Below, piece after piece: positions 7,855-14,624 of a stretch of 35,463 nt of DNA. The DNA comes from DASUZD01 sp036377055 (GTDB taxonomy: Bacteria; Actinomycetota; Thermoleophilia; Gaiellales; Gaiellaceae), in the NCBI GenBank assembly GCA_036377055.1, contig DASUZD010000291.1, forward strand, positions 1 through 35,463, in the 5' to 3' direction. Below the pieces are notes generated by a model that saw only the letters and a program-made list of their open reading frames with translations, made no database searches and was not told the DNA's origin. The translations under genes and the position numbers were made by a program. Position 1 is the stretch's first letter. Every line of letters begins with the position of its first letter.

Positions 7855-8280
7855 ATGCCGATGATCGACGTCTACGCCGTAGAAGGCACCTTCGCCGACA
7901 AGCACACCCTGGCCCAGAACGTCGCCGGAGCCGTGATGCGCTGGGAGGGGGTACCCGACATCCCGCTCTTCTCGAACAACACGGCCGCTTTCATCCACGA
8001 CCTTCCCGCGGAGGCGATCTCGAATGCAGCCGGCGCGAGCAACTACATCCGCGTCCAGGTTCTAACGCCCGTCGGTGTCCTCGACCGCGACAAGCAGCTC
8101 GGCGTCGTCAAGGAGCTGACCGAGATCGTCGCGGAAGCCGCCGGTGACCCGAACTACGCGGAACGGACCTGGGTGCTGATCACCGAGTCACCCGAGGGCG
8201 GCTGGGGCATCGCCGGCCACGCGAACACGAACGCGGACATCGCCGCGACCGCGCGCACGGCGCTCGCCTCGAGCAGTTAG
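7855..8280 (+). CDS. Tautomerase superfamily protein
   Basis: A 141-residue protein beginning MPMIDVYAVEGTF. After Met removal the N-terminal Pro would act as the catalytic base, the hallmark of the 4-oxalocrotonate tautomerase/MIF superfamily. The length is that of the fused two-motif members (about 130-150 residues) rather than the 60-residue 4-OT monomers. A second half beginning IRVQVLTPVGVLDRDKQ suggests the duplicated beta-alpha-beta fold. Members tautomerise or dehalogenate small keto or enol acids. It follows LuxR1 by 45 bases, with a candidate operator in between, and its stop overlaps by 4 bases the convergent hydrolase gene. The substrate is unknown. Confidence 0.8.
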   Translation: MPMIDVYAVEGTFADKHTLAQNVAGAVMRWEGVPDIPLFSNNTAAFIHDLPAEAISNAAGASNYIRVQVLTPVGVLDRDKQLGVVKELTEIVAEAAGDPNYAERTWVLITESPEGGWGIAGHANTNADIAATARTALASSS

Positions 8281-9128
8281 CGCCCCGCGACGCGCCGATA
8301 CCCGCCGCTGACCCAGTCGACGACGAGGCGGCCGTATTCCTCGGATGCCTGCTCCCACGCGAAGTGGCCAGCGTCGAGCGGATGGATCTCGCTGCTCGGG
8401 AGGAGGTCGTGGAGGTACTGGTTGTTCGACCACGGCACGAGGTCGTCATCCCGCCCGGCGACGATCTGGGTCGGCGTGGGGATCGTCGGCAGCAGATCGC
8501 GCAACACCGGGTTCTGCTCGGGGTAGTGCCGCACGAAGCGGGCAGACTCCGCGAAGCGCCCGAGGTCGTAGGCGCTGACGTAGTCCTCGTGGACTTCGGG
8601 CTCGCTGTCGCTCGCGGCGCCGGGCTCGACGGCGTAGCCGATGTTGGTTCTGGCGTCCAGCCCCCGCACGACGTCCAGGCTCGGCGCTTCGATGATGTCC
8701 TTGAGCGCGCCGCCTGCTTCGATCGGGAAGCGGACGGCGCCGCCGCCGACGGTCATGCTCGTTACGCGCTCGGGAGCCTTCGCGGCAAGAAAGAGCGCTG
8801 CGGCCGTGCCGACGTCCGGGCCGACAACGTGCGGAGCGCCTAGGCCCCACTCGTCGATCAGGCCGGCCAGAAACGCTCCCGAGGCGTCCGGGGCGATCAG
8901 TTCCAGGCGGCCGTCGGAGTGACCGAATCCCGGCATGTCGATGGCGACCGCCCGCCCGACTGCCGAGACGCGGTGCCAGATGCGACGGAAGGCCCAGAGG
9001 CTTTCCGGCCACGGCGCGAGCAGCAACACGGCGACGTCCGAGCTTGCCTTGTTGTCGGCGAACCTCACTCGCACGCCGTCGCAGACTCGGAAGTAGGTCG
9101 TGATCGGAGAAATCGCCTCGGCGCTCAT
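8277..9128 (-). CDS. Alpha/beta hydrolase with Asp nucleophile, epoxide hydrolase/dehalogenase-like
   Basis: A 283-residue alpha/beta hydrolase whose elbow reads VVGPDVGT, placing Asp105 where most relatives have Ser. An Asp nucleophile is characteristic of haloalkane dehalogenases and epoxide hydrolases. The supporting acid is in AGRDDDLVPW (Asp228/229), the base is His255 (DAGHFAWEQ), and IDMPGFGHSDG (64-73) is also typical. The usual oxyanion motif HGxP is replaced by LLLAPWPES (35-43), which is odd for an active member. ATG 9128 is chosen because AGGAGG lies upstream. An in-frame extension to 9284 crosses the dyad at 9262-9279 and is rejected. The gene converges on the tautomerase gene. 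Confidence 0.85.
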   Translation of the reverse strand: MSAEAISPITTYFRVCDGVRVRFADNKASSDVAVLLLAPWPESLWAFRRIWHRVSAVGRAVAIDMPGFGHSDGRLELIAPDASGAFLAGLIDEWGLGAPHVVGPDVGTAAALFLAAKAPERVTSMTVGGGAVRFPIEAGGALKDIIEAPSLDVVRGLDARTNIGYAVEPGAASDSEPEVHEDYVSAYDLGRFAESARFVRHYPEQNPVLRDLLPTIPTPTQIVAGRDDDLVPWSNNQYLHDLLPSSEIHPLDAGHFAWEQASEEYGRLVVDWVSGGYRRVAGR

Positions 9129-9261
9129 CTGATTGTCTCCTCCTTCAGTGCCTTGATGGGCTGTCTCGCTGACGACGATCGGCTCGCTCGCCCGGGTCGC
9201 TCCGAGACTTCTGCCACAGCCGGTCTCCCGGCGAGTATCCGTTTGCGAAGGCCCTAGCGGC

Positions 9262-9279
9262 ATCGCATGAACCTGCGAT
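9262..9279 (+). promoter_or_regulatory. Candidate LuxR1 operator, site 2
   Basis: ATCGCATGAACCTGCGAT has perfect 6-bp arms identical to site 1. Identity with site 1 continues into CCTGCGATTT-AAA on the right. It lies 133 bases upstream of the Asp-nucleophile hydrolase start (minus strand) and about 90 bases upstream of the glycosylase start (plus strand). Confidence 0.55.
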
Positions 9280-9307
9280 TTCAAACGCCTTCGCCCTCGT
9301 ACAAGAG

Positions 9308-9325
9308 ATCGCCTGATCGTGCGAT
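9308..9325 (-). promoter_or_regulatory. Candidate LuxR1 operator, site 3
   Basis: On the minus strand the site reads ATCGCACGATCAGGCGAT, with one arm mismatch. It sits 45 bases upstream of the glycosylase I start. Similarity to site 4 continues downstream on the plus strand for about 40 bases, including a shared CTCGAT element near the expected -10 position. Confidence 0.5.
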
Positions 9326-9370
9326 GCCGCGGACTGCGGCGTCGTGAGAGTCTCGATACGGGCTGGCGGG

Positions 9371-9946
9371 GTGAGCAGCGACGTGATCATCGGGCACGAC
9401 GGGAAGCCACGCTGCGCCTGGGCCGGCGCCGGCGACACGGCCCTCGGCCGCTACCACGACGAGATCTGGGGTACCCGCACCTATGACCAGTCCGCGCTGT
9501 TCGAGGCGCTCACCCTGGGCGTGTTCGAGGTCGGGCTGAGCTGGTCGGTCGTGTTCGCGAAGCGGGAGGCGTTCCGGAAGGCGTTCCGGGGCTTCGACGT
9601 CGCCGAGGTCGCCGCGATGACCGAGCAGGACGTCGAGCGGCTGGTCCAGGACGCCTCGATCATCCGCAACCGCGCCAAGATCCAGGCGACCGTCGACAAC
9701 GCCGGCGCGACGATGTCTGCCTCACCGAGCCTCGCGGAGCTCGCCAAGTCCTACGAGACCACCCGCAAGCGGGCGCCACGGTCGATCGCCGACCTCCCCA
9801 CGTCGACCCCGCAGGCGGAGGCGTTCGCGAAGCAGCTCAAGTCGCAGGGATACCGTTTCGTGGGACCCACGAGCGTGTACGCGTTCATGCAGAACGTCGG
9901 CGTGGTCAACGACCACACCCACGCGTGCTTCCGCGCGACCGACTAG
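9371..9946 (+). CDS. tag: DNA-3-methyladenine glycosylase I-like
   Basis: About 191 residues, close to E. coli Tag (187). Zinc ligands expected for Tag are present: Cys15 (RCAW), His29 (RYHDEIWG), His182 and Cys186 (NDHTHACF). Other family motifs are LFEAL, GLSWSVVFAKREAFRKAFRGFD and DVERLVQDASIIRNRAKIQATV. Tag excises 3-methyladenine from alkylated DNA. The position of E. coli Glu38, in LEGQQAGLSW, reads LGVFEVGLSW here, so that residue is Gly. Either this is a subfamily variant or its base specificity differs. GTG 9371 gives a standard length; GTG 9344 is an alternative. Candidate operator sites 2 and 3 lie upstream. Confidence 0.85.
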   Translation: MSSDVIIGHDGKPRCAWAGAGDTALGRYHDEIWGTRTYDQSALFEALTLGVFEVGLSWSVVFAKREAFRKAFRGFDVAEVAAMTEQDVERLVQDASIIRNRAKIQATVDNAGATMSASPSLAELAKSYETTRKRAPRSIADLPTSTPQAEAFAKQLKSQGYRFVGPTSVYAFMQNVGVVNDHTHACFRATD

Positions 9947-10002
9947 CCGTACGCCCGCCGAAGCCGTTGAACCGCGTTCGGCGCAGACTGACAGCGCGCG
10001 GC

Positions 10003-10017
10003 TAGGCTCGACTCGTG
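10003..10017 (+). promoter_or_regulatory. Candidate leaderless promoter -10
   Basis: TAGGCT (10003-10008) is followed by six bases and then the GTG start at 10015. This TANNNT-N6-start arrangement is the usual form of leaderless transcripts in actinobacteria, and no Shine-Dalgarno motif is present. No clear -35 was found. Confidence 0.45.
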
Positions 10018-11574
10018 CCACCACCACCCGGGAGTCCCTCGCTGTCGACCTCGCAGCTCGCGACCCTCGCCACGCTCGGCGAGGAGCGCACGGCTCGGGT
10101 CGGAGACGTCCTGTACCGCGTCGGCGATGCGACATATCCGTTCATCGCAATCCGCGACGGCGAGGTGGCCATCCTCGATGCGGCGGGCAACGAGATCGTC
10201 CGCCACGGCGCCTCGAGCTTCCTGGGCGAGCTGAACCTCCTCTCCGGGCAAACGGTGTTCGTGACGGCGGTCGTGACGAAGCCGCTGCGCTACGTGGCGG
10301 TCGACCGCGACGCGTTGCGCGCACTGCTGTTCGACGACGGGCCGCTGAGCGACCTCGTGCTCTCGACCTTCATCGCCCGGCGGGAGGCGCTCCAGCAAGT
10401 CCAGGGGATCGGCATCGAGATCGTCGGGCCGCGCTCGTCCGAGGCGACGATGCGGATGCTCGACTTCGCCCGCGCGAACCGGCTCCCCTTCACCTGGCAC
10501 GAGACCGCACCGGCGGACGGTACGGAGCCGCCGCTCGTGCGCCTCCCGGGCGGACCCGAGCTGCACCAGCCTTCCCAAGGCGAGCTGCTGCGGGCGCTCG
10601 GGATCGGCCGCGAGCTGGCGCCGCGCGAGGAGGTCGACCTGCTCGTCGTCGGCGCCGGCCCCGCCGGGCTCGCCGCCGCGGTCTACGGCGCCTCCGAGGG
10701 CCTCGACACGCTGATCGTCGAGAGCAGCGCGCTCGGCGGCCAGGCCGGCTCGTCGCGCCGGATCGAGAACTACCTCGGCTTCCCGGCCGGCATCAGCGGC
10801 ACCGAGCTGACCAGCCGCGCCGTCAGCCAGGCGGTCAAGTTCGGCGCACGACCGGCGACCCCATACCGCGCGGTCGCGCTCGAACCCGGAGACGGGAGAC
10901 ACCTCGTCCGGCTCGAGGAAGGGCACGAGATCGCAGCCCGCGCCGTCGTGCTCGCCACCGGCGCCGACTACCGACGACTTCCGCTCGACGGCTTGGCCGA
11001 CTACGAGGGCTCGAACGTCTTCTACGCCGCCGGGCCGCCCGAGGCGCAGCTGTGCGGGGCATCACGTGTCGCCGTCGTCGGCGGCGGCAACTCCGCCGGA
11101 CAGGCCGCCGTCTGGCTCGCCCGCGGGGGCGCGCTCGTGACCCTGCTCCACCGCCGCGCCGACCTGCACGAGACGATGTCCGACTACCTGATCCGCGACC
11201 TCGACCGTTACGGCGTCGCCGTCCGCGACCGCAGCGAGATCGCCGCCCTCCACGGCCACGACGGCCACCTGGAGGCGGTCACGCTCGAGGACGGCGAGCG
11301 GCTGCCGTTCTCGTTCCTGTTCTTCTTCCTCGGCGCGCAACCGTGCACCGGTTGGCTCGACGACGCCGTCGCGCGCGCCGCCGACGGCTTCATCCTCACC
11401 GGCGACGCCGCCGGCGCCGACAACCTGCTCGAGACGAGCGTGCCCGGCATCTTCGCCGCCGGCGATGTCCGCTCCGGCTCCACCAAGCGCTGCGCCGCCG
11501 CCGTCGGCGAAGGATCGATGGCCGTCCAGTTCGTCCACGAGCACCTCGCAGACCTGGCAGTCCGAGTGGGATGA
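10015..11574 (+). CDS. Thioredoxin-reductase-like flavoprotein with N-terminal cNMP-binding fold
   Basis: A 519-residue fusion. Residues 15-115 resemble a cyclic-nucleotide-binding fold (DGEVAILD, FLGELNLLSG), but the Arg that contacts the phosphate in Crp-like proteins is absent (QTVFVTAVV). Residues 130-200 look like a short glutaredoxin-like linker domain without Cys. Residues 207-519 are a class II thioredoxin reductase module: VVGAGPAGLAAA (FAD), GGQAGSSRRIENYLGFP, VAVVGGGNSAGQAA (NADPH) and IFAAGDVRSG (FAD). The redox CxxC is replaced by a stretch around FYAAGPPEAQLCGAS, so it is not a normal thioredoxin reductase. It probably passes electrons elsewhere. GTG 10015 appears leaderless. 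The next gene overlaps by ATGA. Confidence 0.88.
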   Translation: MPPPPGSPSLSTSQLATLATLGEERTARVGDVLYRVGDATYPFIAIRDGEVAILDAAGNEIVRHGASSFLGELNLLSGQTVFVTAVVTKPLRYVAVDRDALRALLFDDGPLSDLVLSTFIARREALQQVQGIGIEIVGPRSSEATMRMLDFARANRLPFTWHETAPADGTEPPLVRLPGGPELHQPSQGELLRALGIGRELAPREEVDLLVVGAGPAGLAAAVYGASEGLDTLIVESSALGGQAGSSRRIENYLGFPAGISGTELTSRAVSQAVKFGARPATPYRAVALEPGDGRHLVRLEEGHEIAARAVVLATGADYRRLPLDGLADYEGSNVFYAAGPPEAQLCGASRVAVVGGGNSAGQAAVWLARGGALVTLLHRRADLHETMSDYLIRDLDRYGVAVRDRSEIAALHGHDGHLEAVTLEDGERLPFSFLFFFLGAQPCTGWLDDAVARAADGFILTGDAAGADNLLETSVPGIFAAGDVRSGSTKRCAAAVGEGSMAVQFVHEHLADLAVRVG

Positions 11575-11909
11575 GCGAGCGCTGCACCCACCTCGACCAG
11601 GTCACGTTGCGCGAGCTCCCCGAATCCGTCGACGGCTGCGAGGACTGCCTTCGCACCGGCGGCAAGTGGCTGCACCTGCGCATCTGCCTCAGCTGCAGTC
11701 ACGTCGGCTGCTGCGACGACTCCCCCAACCGCCACGCCAGCGCTCACCATCATGCGACCTCGCACCCGATCGTCCGCTCGCTCGAGCCGGGAGAGGACTG
11801 GAACTGGTGCTATGTCGACCAGCTCGCATTCCTCCTCGACGGCCTGCGCGGCACGACTCGCATCCCACCCTCACCGCTCCTGAACCAACTCCTAGAGGAG
11901 GACACATGA
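11571..11909 (+). CDS. UBP-type zinc finger protein
   Basis: A 112-residue protein that is essentially one zf-UBP domain. Cys and His pairs are arranged as CTHLDQV, GCEDCLRTGG, LRICLSCSHVGCCDDSPNRH and HATSHPIV. In eukaryotes this fold binds the ubiquitin C-terminus. Bacterial stand-alone versions have no settled function and are often beside redox flavoproteins. ATG 11571 overlaps the upstream flavoprotein stop as ATGA, and its own stop overlaps the next ATG the same way, so all three genes are translationally coupled. Its tail ends LLNQLLEEDT, and the GAGGAGG serving the next gene lies within it. Confidence 0.85.
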   Translation: MSERCTHLDQVTLRELPESVDGCEDCLRTGGKWLHLRICLSCSHVGCCDDSPNRHASAHHHATSHPIVRSLEPGEDWNWCYVDQLAFLLDGLRGTTRIPPSPLLNQLLEEDT

Positions 11910-12399
11910 CCACCGCTACGCACCAGGCGCACTGCCGGCGCTCGACGAGCACCGCCGCCGCGAGACCGGCAACGAGCTCCAAACGACACTCGTCGAGCTC
12001 GTCGACCTGTCGCTGATCGGCAAGCAGCTGCACTGGAACATCGTCGGGCGGCCGTTCAAGCCCCTGCACGAGCACCTCGACGAGCTCGTCGACTCCTGGC
12101 GCGAGCTCTCCGACACGGTCGCCGAACGCGCCGTCGCACTCGGTATCGCTCCCGACGGTCAGTCCGGAACCGTCAGCGCCGGCTCGGAGATCGAGCCTGT
12201 CGACGCTGGCACACTCGACACGGACACCGCCCTTCGCGAGCTCGTCGCACGGCTCGCCGACGTCACCGAACGCATCCGAGGGCGCATGGACCGCCTCGGC
12301 GACATCGATCTCGCCTCGCAGGACGTGCTCGTCGAAGTCGTCCGCGAGCTCGAGAAGCAGCTCTGGATGATCCGCGCGTCGCAGCCGGCCACAACGTAA
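11906..12399 (+). CDS. dps: Dps/ferritin-like DNA-protection protein, frameshifted near its start
   Basis: ATG 11906 has GAGGAGG five bases upstream and overlaps the zinc-finger stop as ATGA, so the start is firm. In that frame translation fails after MTTATHQA. One base too few around 11925-11931 separates it from the long Dps frame that begins LPALDEHRRRETGNELQ at 11932 and ends at TAA 12397-12399. The Dps part shows ferroxidase features: LIGKQLHWNIVG, then FKPLHEHLDELVD, then DTVAERAVALG, with LVEVVRELEKQLWM near the end. Dps binds and oxidises iron and protects DNA under oxidative stress. The Dps frame has no usable start of its own. A sequencing deletion is the simplest explanation. Confidence 0.75.
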
Positions 12400-12419
12400 C
12401 GCAGCCGCCCGCCGCTTGC

Positions 12420-13595
12420 TTAAGCGCGCGTCTCGATCGCTTCCGCCGGGGCGCCGGCCGCCGATCGTCGCCGCGCCCGGTCCTCGCGCCAGTGGATGAG
12501 CTCGTACGCGTGTAGGGCGAGCCAGACGGCGGCGACGAGCGCAAGCGCCGCGAGCGCCGGCACCGCAACCGCCGCAGGCGTGAGCAGCGCAACCGCCACC
12601 GCCGCGATCGGGCGGCCACGCCCGAGTCTGCGCGAGACGCGCCAGCGAAGCCCGACGAAGGCGAGTAGGTAGAGGGCGGAGCCGCAGCACAGCGCCACCG
12701 CCGGGACGATGCTGAGCGCCGAGTGAACGTGCCGTAGCCCCGCTCGCATCGCGAACGCGAACAGGACGATGCCGACGACCATCGGCAAGTGGGCGTACGT
12801 GTAGGCGTCGCGCGCGAACGCGACTCGCCGCGCGCCGCGCTTTTCGGCGAGCAGGCTCTGCACACCGGCGGACGCGAAGTCGAAGTAGGCGAGCCAGAAC
12901 GACCCGGCGACGACGAGGCCCAGCACCACGGCCGCGATCACAGCCGCACCAAGGTGGGTGTCGCGCGCACCGAATCCGATCGCCCCGAGCGACTCGCCGA
13001 TCGCGATGATCACGATCAGGCCATGCCGCTCGGCGAAGTGCGCCGGCGCGACGCGCCAGCCGCCGAGGCCGCCGAGCTGCGGGCCCACGAAGCCGACGAT
13101 CAGTCCGAGCCCCCACAACACCGGCCGGACATCGACCGGGACGAACGCCGCAGCGAGGATGAGCCCGGCGGCCGGCACGACCGTCCGCGCTAACCGCAGG
13201 ACCGCAGCTAGCAGCTCGGGCTCGTCGCGGCCGACGACCGCATAGAGCCCGACGAAGACCGAAAGGACGGCGAACAACGCGACGCCGAAGAGGAGCCGGT
13301 GACTGCCGAACGCCTCGGGAACGGTGAGCGCTGCGATGAACGACACAGCCGTCGCCACCAGCAGGGCCGCCGTGACGATTCCCGCATCCGCGTCAGCCGC
13401 GTTCGTTAGCCATGCATAGCTCGCCCAGACCCACCACAAGACGGCGAGCACGAGCAGCCCGCGACCAAGCCCAGCCCACGAGCTCTGCTCCAGCCAGAGC
13501 GTCGTCACCTCGGTGAACGCGAACACGAACACGAGGTCGAAGAACAGCTCGATCGGCGAAACGCGATGCTCGCGCTCGAGAGCCAGTTCGCTCAC
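12420..13595 (-). CDS. ltrA: Low temperature requirement protein A (LtrA)-like membrane protein
   Basis: A 391-residue integral membrane protein with about ten to twelve hydrophobic helices. It carries the family motifs SPIELFFDLVFVFAFTEVT near the N-terminus and HFAERHGLIVIIAIGESLGA near residue 190. LtrA was named from a Listeria mutant impaired at low temperature; its biochemical role is unknown. GTG 13595 is preceded on the coding strand by TAGCGT and six bases, so the transcript may be leaderless. The gene converges on the dps-like gene, with only 20 bases between the two stops. Confidence 0.9.
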   Translation of the reverse strand: MSELALEREHRVSPIELFFDLVFVFAFTEVTTLWLEQSSWAGLGRGLLVLAVLWWVWASYAWLTNAADADAGIVTAALLVATAVSFIAALTVPEAFGSHRLLFGVALFAVLSVFVGLYAVVGRDEPELLAAVLRLARTVVPAAGLILAAAFVPVDVRPVLWGLGLIVGFVGPQLGGLGGWRVAPAHFAERHGLIVIIAIGESLGAIGFGARDTHLGAAVIAAVVLGLVVAGSFWLAYFDFASAGVQSLLAEKRGARRVAFARDAYTYAHLPMVVGIVLFAFAMRAGLRHVHSALSIVPAVALCCGSALYLLAFVGLRWRVSRRLGRGRPIAAVAVALLTPAAVAVPALAALALVAAVWLALHAYELIHWREDRARRRSAAGAPAEAIETRA

Positions 13596-13917
13596 AGAAC
13601 GACGCTATCCCGGACGTCGCCCAAGCCGCCAGCTCAACCGCTGAAGACCGGCGAGCGGACTACAGGTTTCGGGATTAGATCGGGCCAGCTCGTCGTCAGG
13701 ATGCTGCTGTGACGCCGAGCGATGACGTTTACGCGGCACCCGTAACAGTCGAGCGCCCACGCAGTGCAGCGTCCTAAGTCGCGGTGTTCGCCTTCTGATC
13801 GTGATGGCGCTTGCGCCTCTCACAGGTGCCCGGCGCCTCGCGTCACGTTCCTCAACTCGGCCGGCCGCGGCCAGCGGGCGCGCGTGCGTCCACACGCGTT
13901 CGCGCGTCGTCGGCAGA
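13596..13917. other. 322-base intergenic region
   Basis: Nothing beyond the LtrA promoter is supported. On the minus strand TAGCGT (about 13602-13607) sits six bases before the LtrA GTG. The rest contains no frame with recognisable coding character, no tRNA-like fold and no strong hairpin. It separates the TetR stop from the LtrA start on the same strand. Confidence 0.4.
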
Positions 13918-14517
13918 TCAGGCTGCCCGCGGCGCGAATCCCTCGAGAATCTCGTCGACGAGGCGCTCGGCGAACTTGGGGTCGAGCTTCCCGCCGCTGA
14001 AAAGCAGTCGGTAGAAGAGCGGGCCGACCAGGAACTCGTGGAGGAACTGGACGTCGGTATCCGGGCGAAGGTCACCGCGCGCGATCCCACGGTCGATCAC
14101 CGACTTCAGCAGCTCTCGCCGTGGCTCGACCACGCGCTCGCGATACGTACGAGAGAGCTCCGGCTCGGTCGCGATCGTCGACGCGAGCGCCTGCATCGCA
14201 GGGCCAAACGGCCGGGACGAGAGTTGCGTGACCACGCCCCTGACGAAGGCGAGTAGCTCCTTGCGCGTGTCGCCGACATCCACCGGATTCTCGAGTCGAC
14301 CCAGCATGTCGATCATCACCGCATCGAGCGCGAGCTCCCACTTGTCGCGCCAGCGTCGGTAGATCGTCGTCTTCGCGACGCCGGAGCGCGCGGCGACGGC
14401 TTCGATGGTCAGCGCCGGCACGCCGCCCTCTCCTGCGAGCAACTCGCGCGTCGCGTCGAGGATCAGCCGCCTGGAGCGCGCCACGCGTTTATCCGGCTTG
14501 CGAGTCGTATCGACCAT
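13918..14517 (-). CDS. TetR/AcrR-family transcriptional regulator
   Basis: A 199-residue repressor-type protein. Residues 10-60 form the TetR HTH: RSRRLILDATRELLAGEGG, then IEAVAARSGVAKTTIYRRWRDKWEL. The C-terminal helical domain (FVRGVVTQLSSRPFGPAM, then FLHEFLVGPLFYRLLFSG) would bind an unidentified small ligand. ATG 14517 (MVDTTRKPDKR) is chosen over an upstream ATG because the longer frame would run through the operator region. It is divergent from a secreted PF03640 protein, and two related palindromes lie between them, so autorepression and control of that gene are likely. Confidence 0.9.
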   Translation of the reverse strand: MVDTTRKPDKRVARSRRLILDATRELLAGEGGVPALTIEAVAARSGVAKTTIYRRWRDKWELALDAVMIDMLGRLENPVDVGDTRKELLAFVRGVVTQLSSRPFGPAMQALASTIATEPELSRTYRERVVEPRRELLKSVIDRGIARGDLRPDTDVQFLHEFLVGPLFYRLLFSGGKLDPKFAERLVDEILEGFAPRAA

Positions 14518-14533
14518 GGCGCTCAGTCTACAA

Positions 14534-14550
14534 CGAAACGTAGCGTTGCG
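14534..14550 (+). promoter_or_regulatory. Candidate TetR operator, proximal copy
   Basis: CGAAACGTAGCGTTGCG is an imperfect dyad. Its reverse complement contains AACGCTACG, which is shared with the palindrome at 14587-14606. It lies 16 bases upstream of the TetR ATG and overlaps a -35-like TTGCGT (14546-14551) for the rightward gene. Confidence 0.5.
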
Positions 14551-14586
14551 TAGCACATGTCTCCCGTGCTACGGTCCGCTCAATAG

Positions 14587-14606
14587 GAAACGCTACGGAG
14601 CGTTTC
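14587..14606 (+). promoter_or_regulatory. Candidate TetR operator, perfect palindrome
   Basis: GAAACGCT-ACGG-AGCGTTTC: perfect 8-bp arms with a 4-base spacer, the size and symmetry expected for a TetR dimer. It lies 18 bases before the ATG of the PF03640 gene, between a -10-like TACGGT (14570-14575) and the ribosome binding site, where a bound repressor would block transcription. Confidence 0.6.
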
Positions 14607-14624
14607 GGTACTGGGAGGAATCCA

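Noticed and set aside
9129..9284. N-terminal extension of the Asp-nucleophile hydrolase
   Set aside because: AGGAGG precedes ATG 9128, and the extension covers the candidate operator at 9262-9279.
9943..10926. A 327-codon minus-strand open frame opposite the flavoprotein and tag genes
   Set aside because: Its composition is Arg/Glu/Ala repeats typical of antisense shadows in high-GC DNA; the plus strand carries clear domains.
11906..11935. Programmed ribosomal frameshift in dps
   Set aside because: No slippery heptamer or downstream stimulatory structure was recognised, and two other genes show the same one-base deficit.
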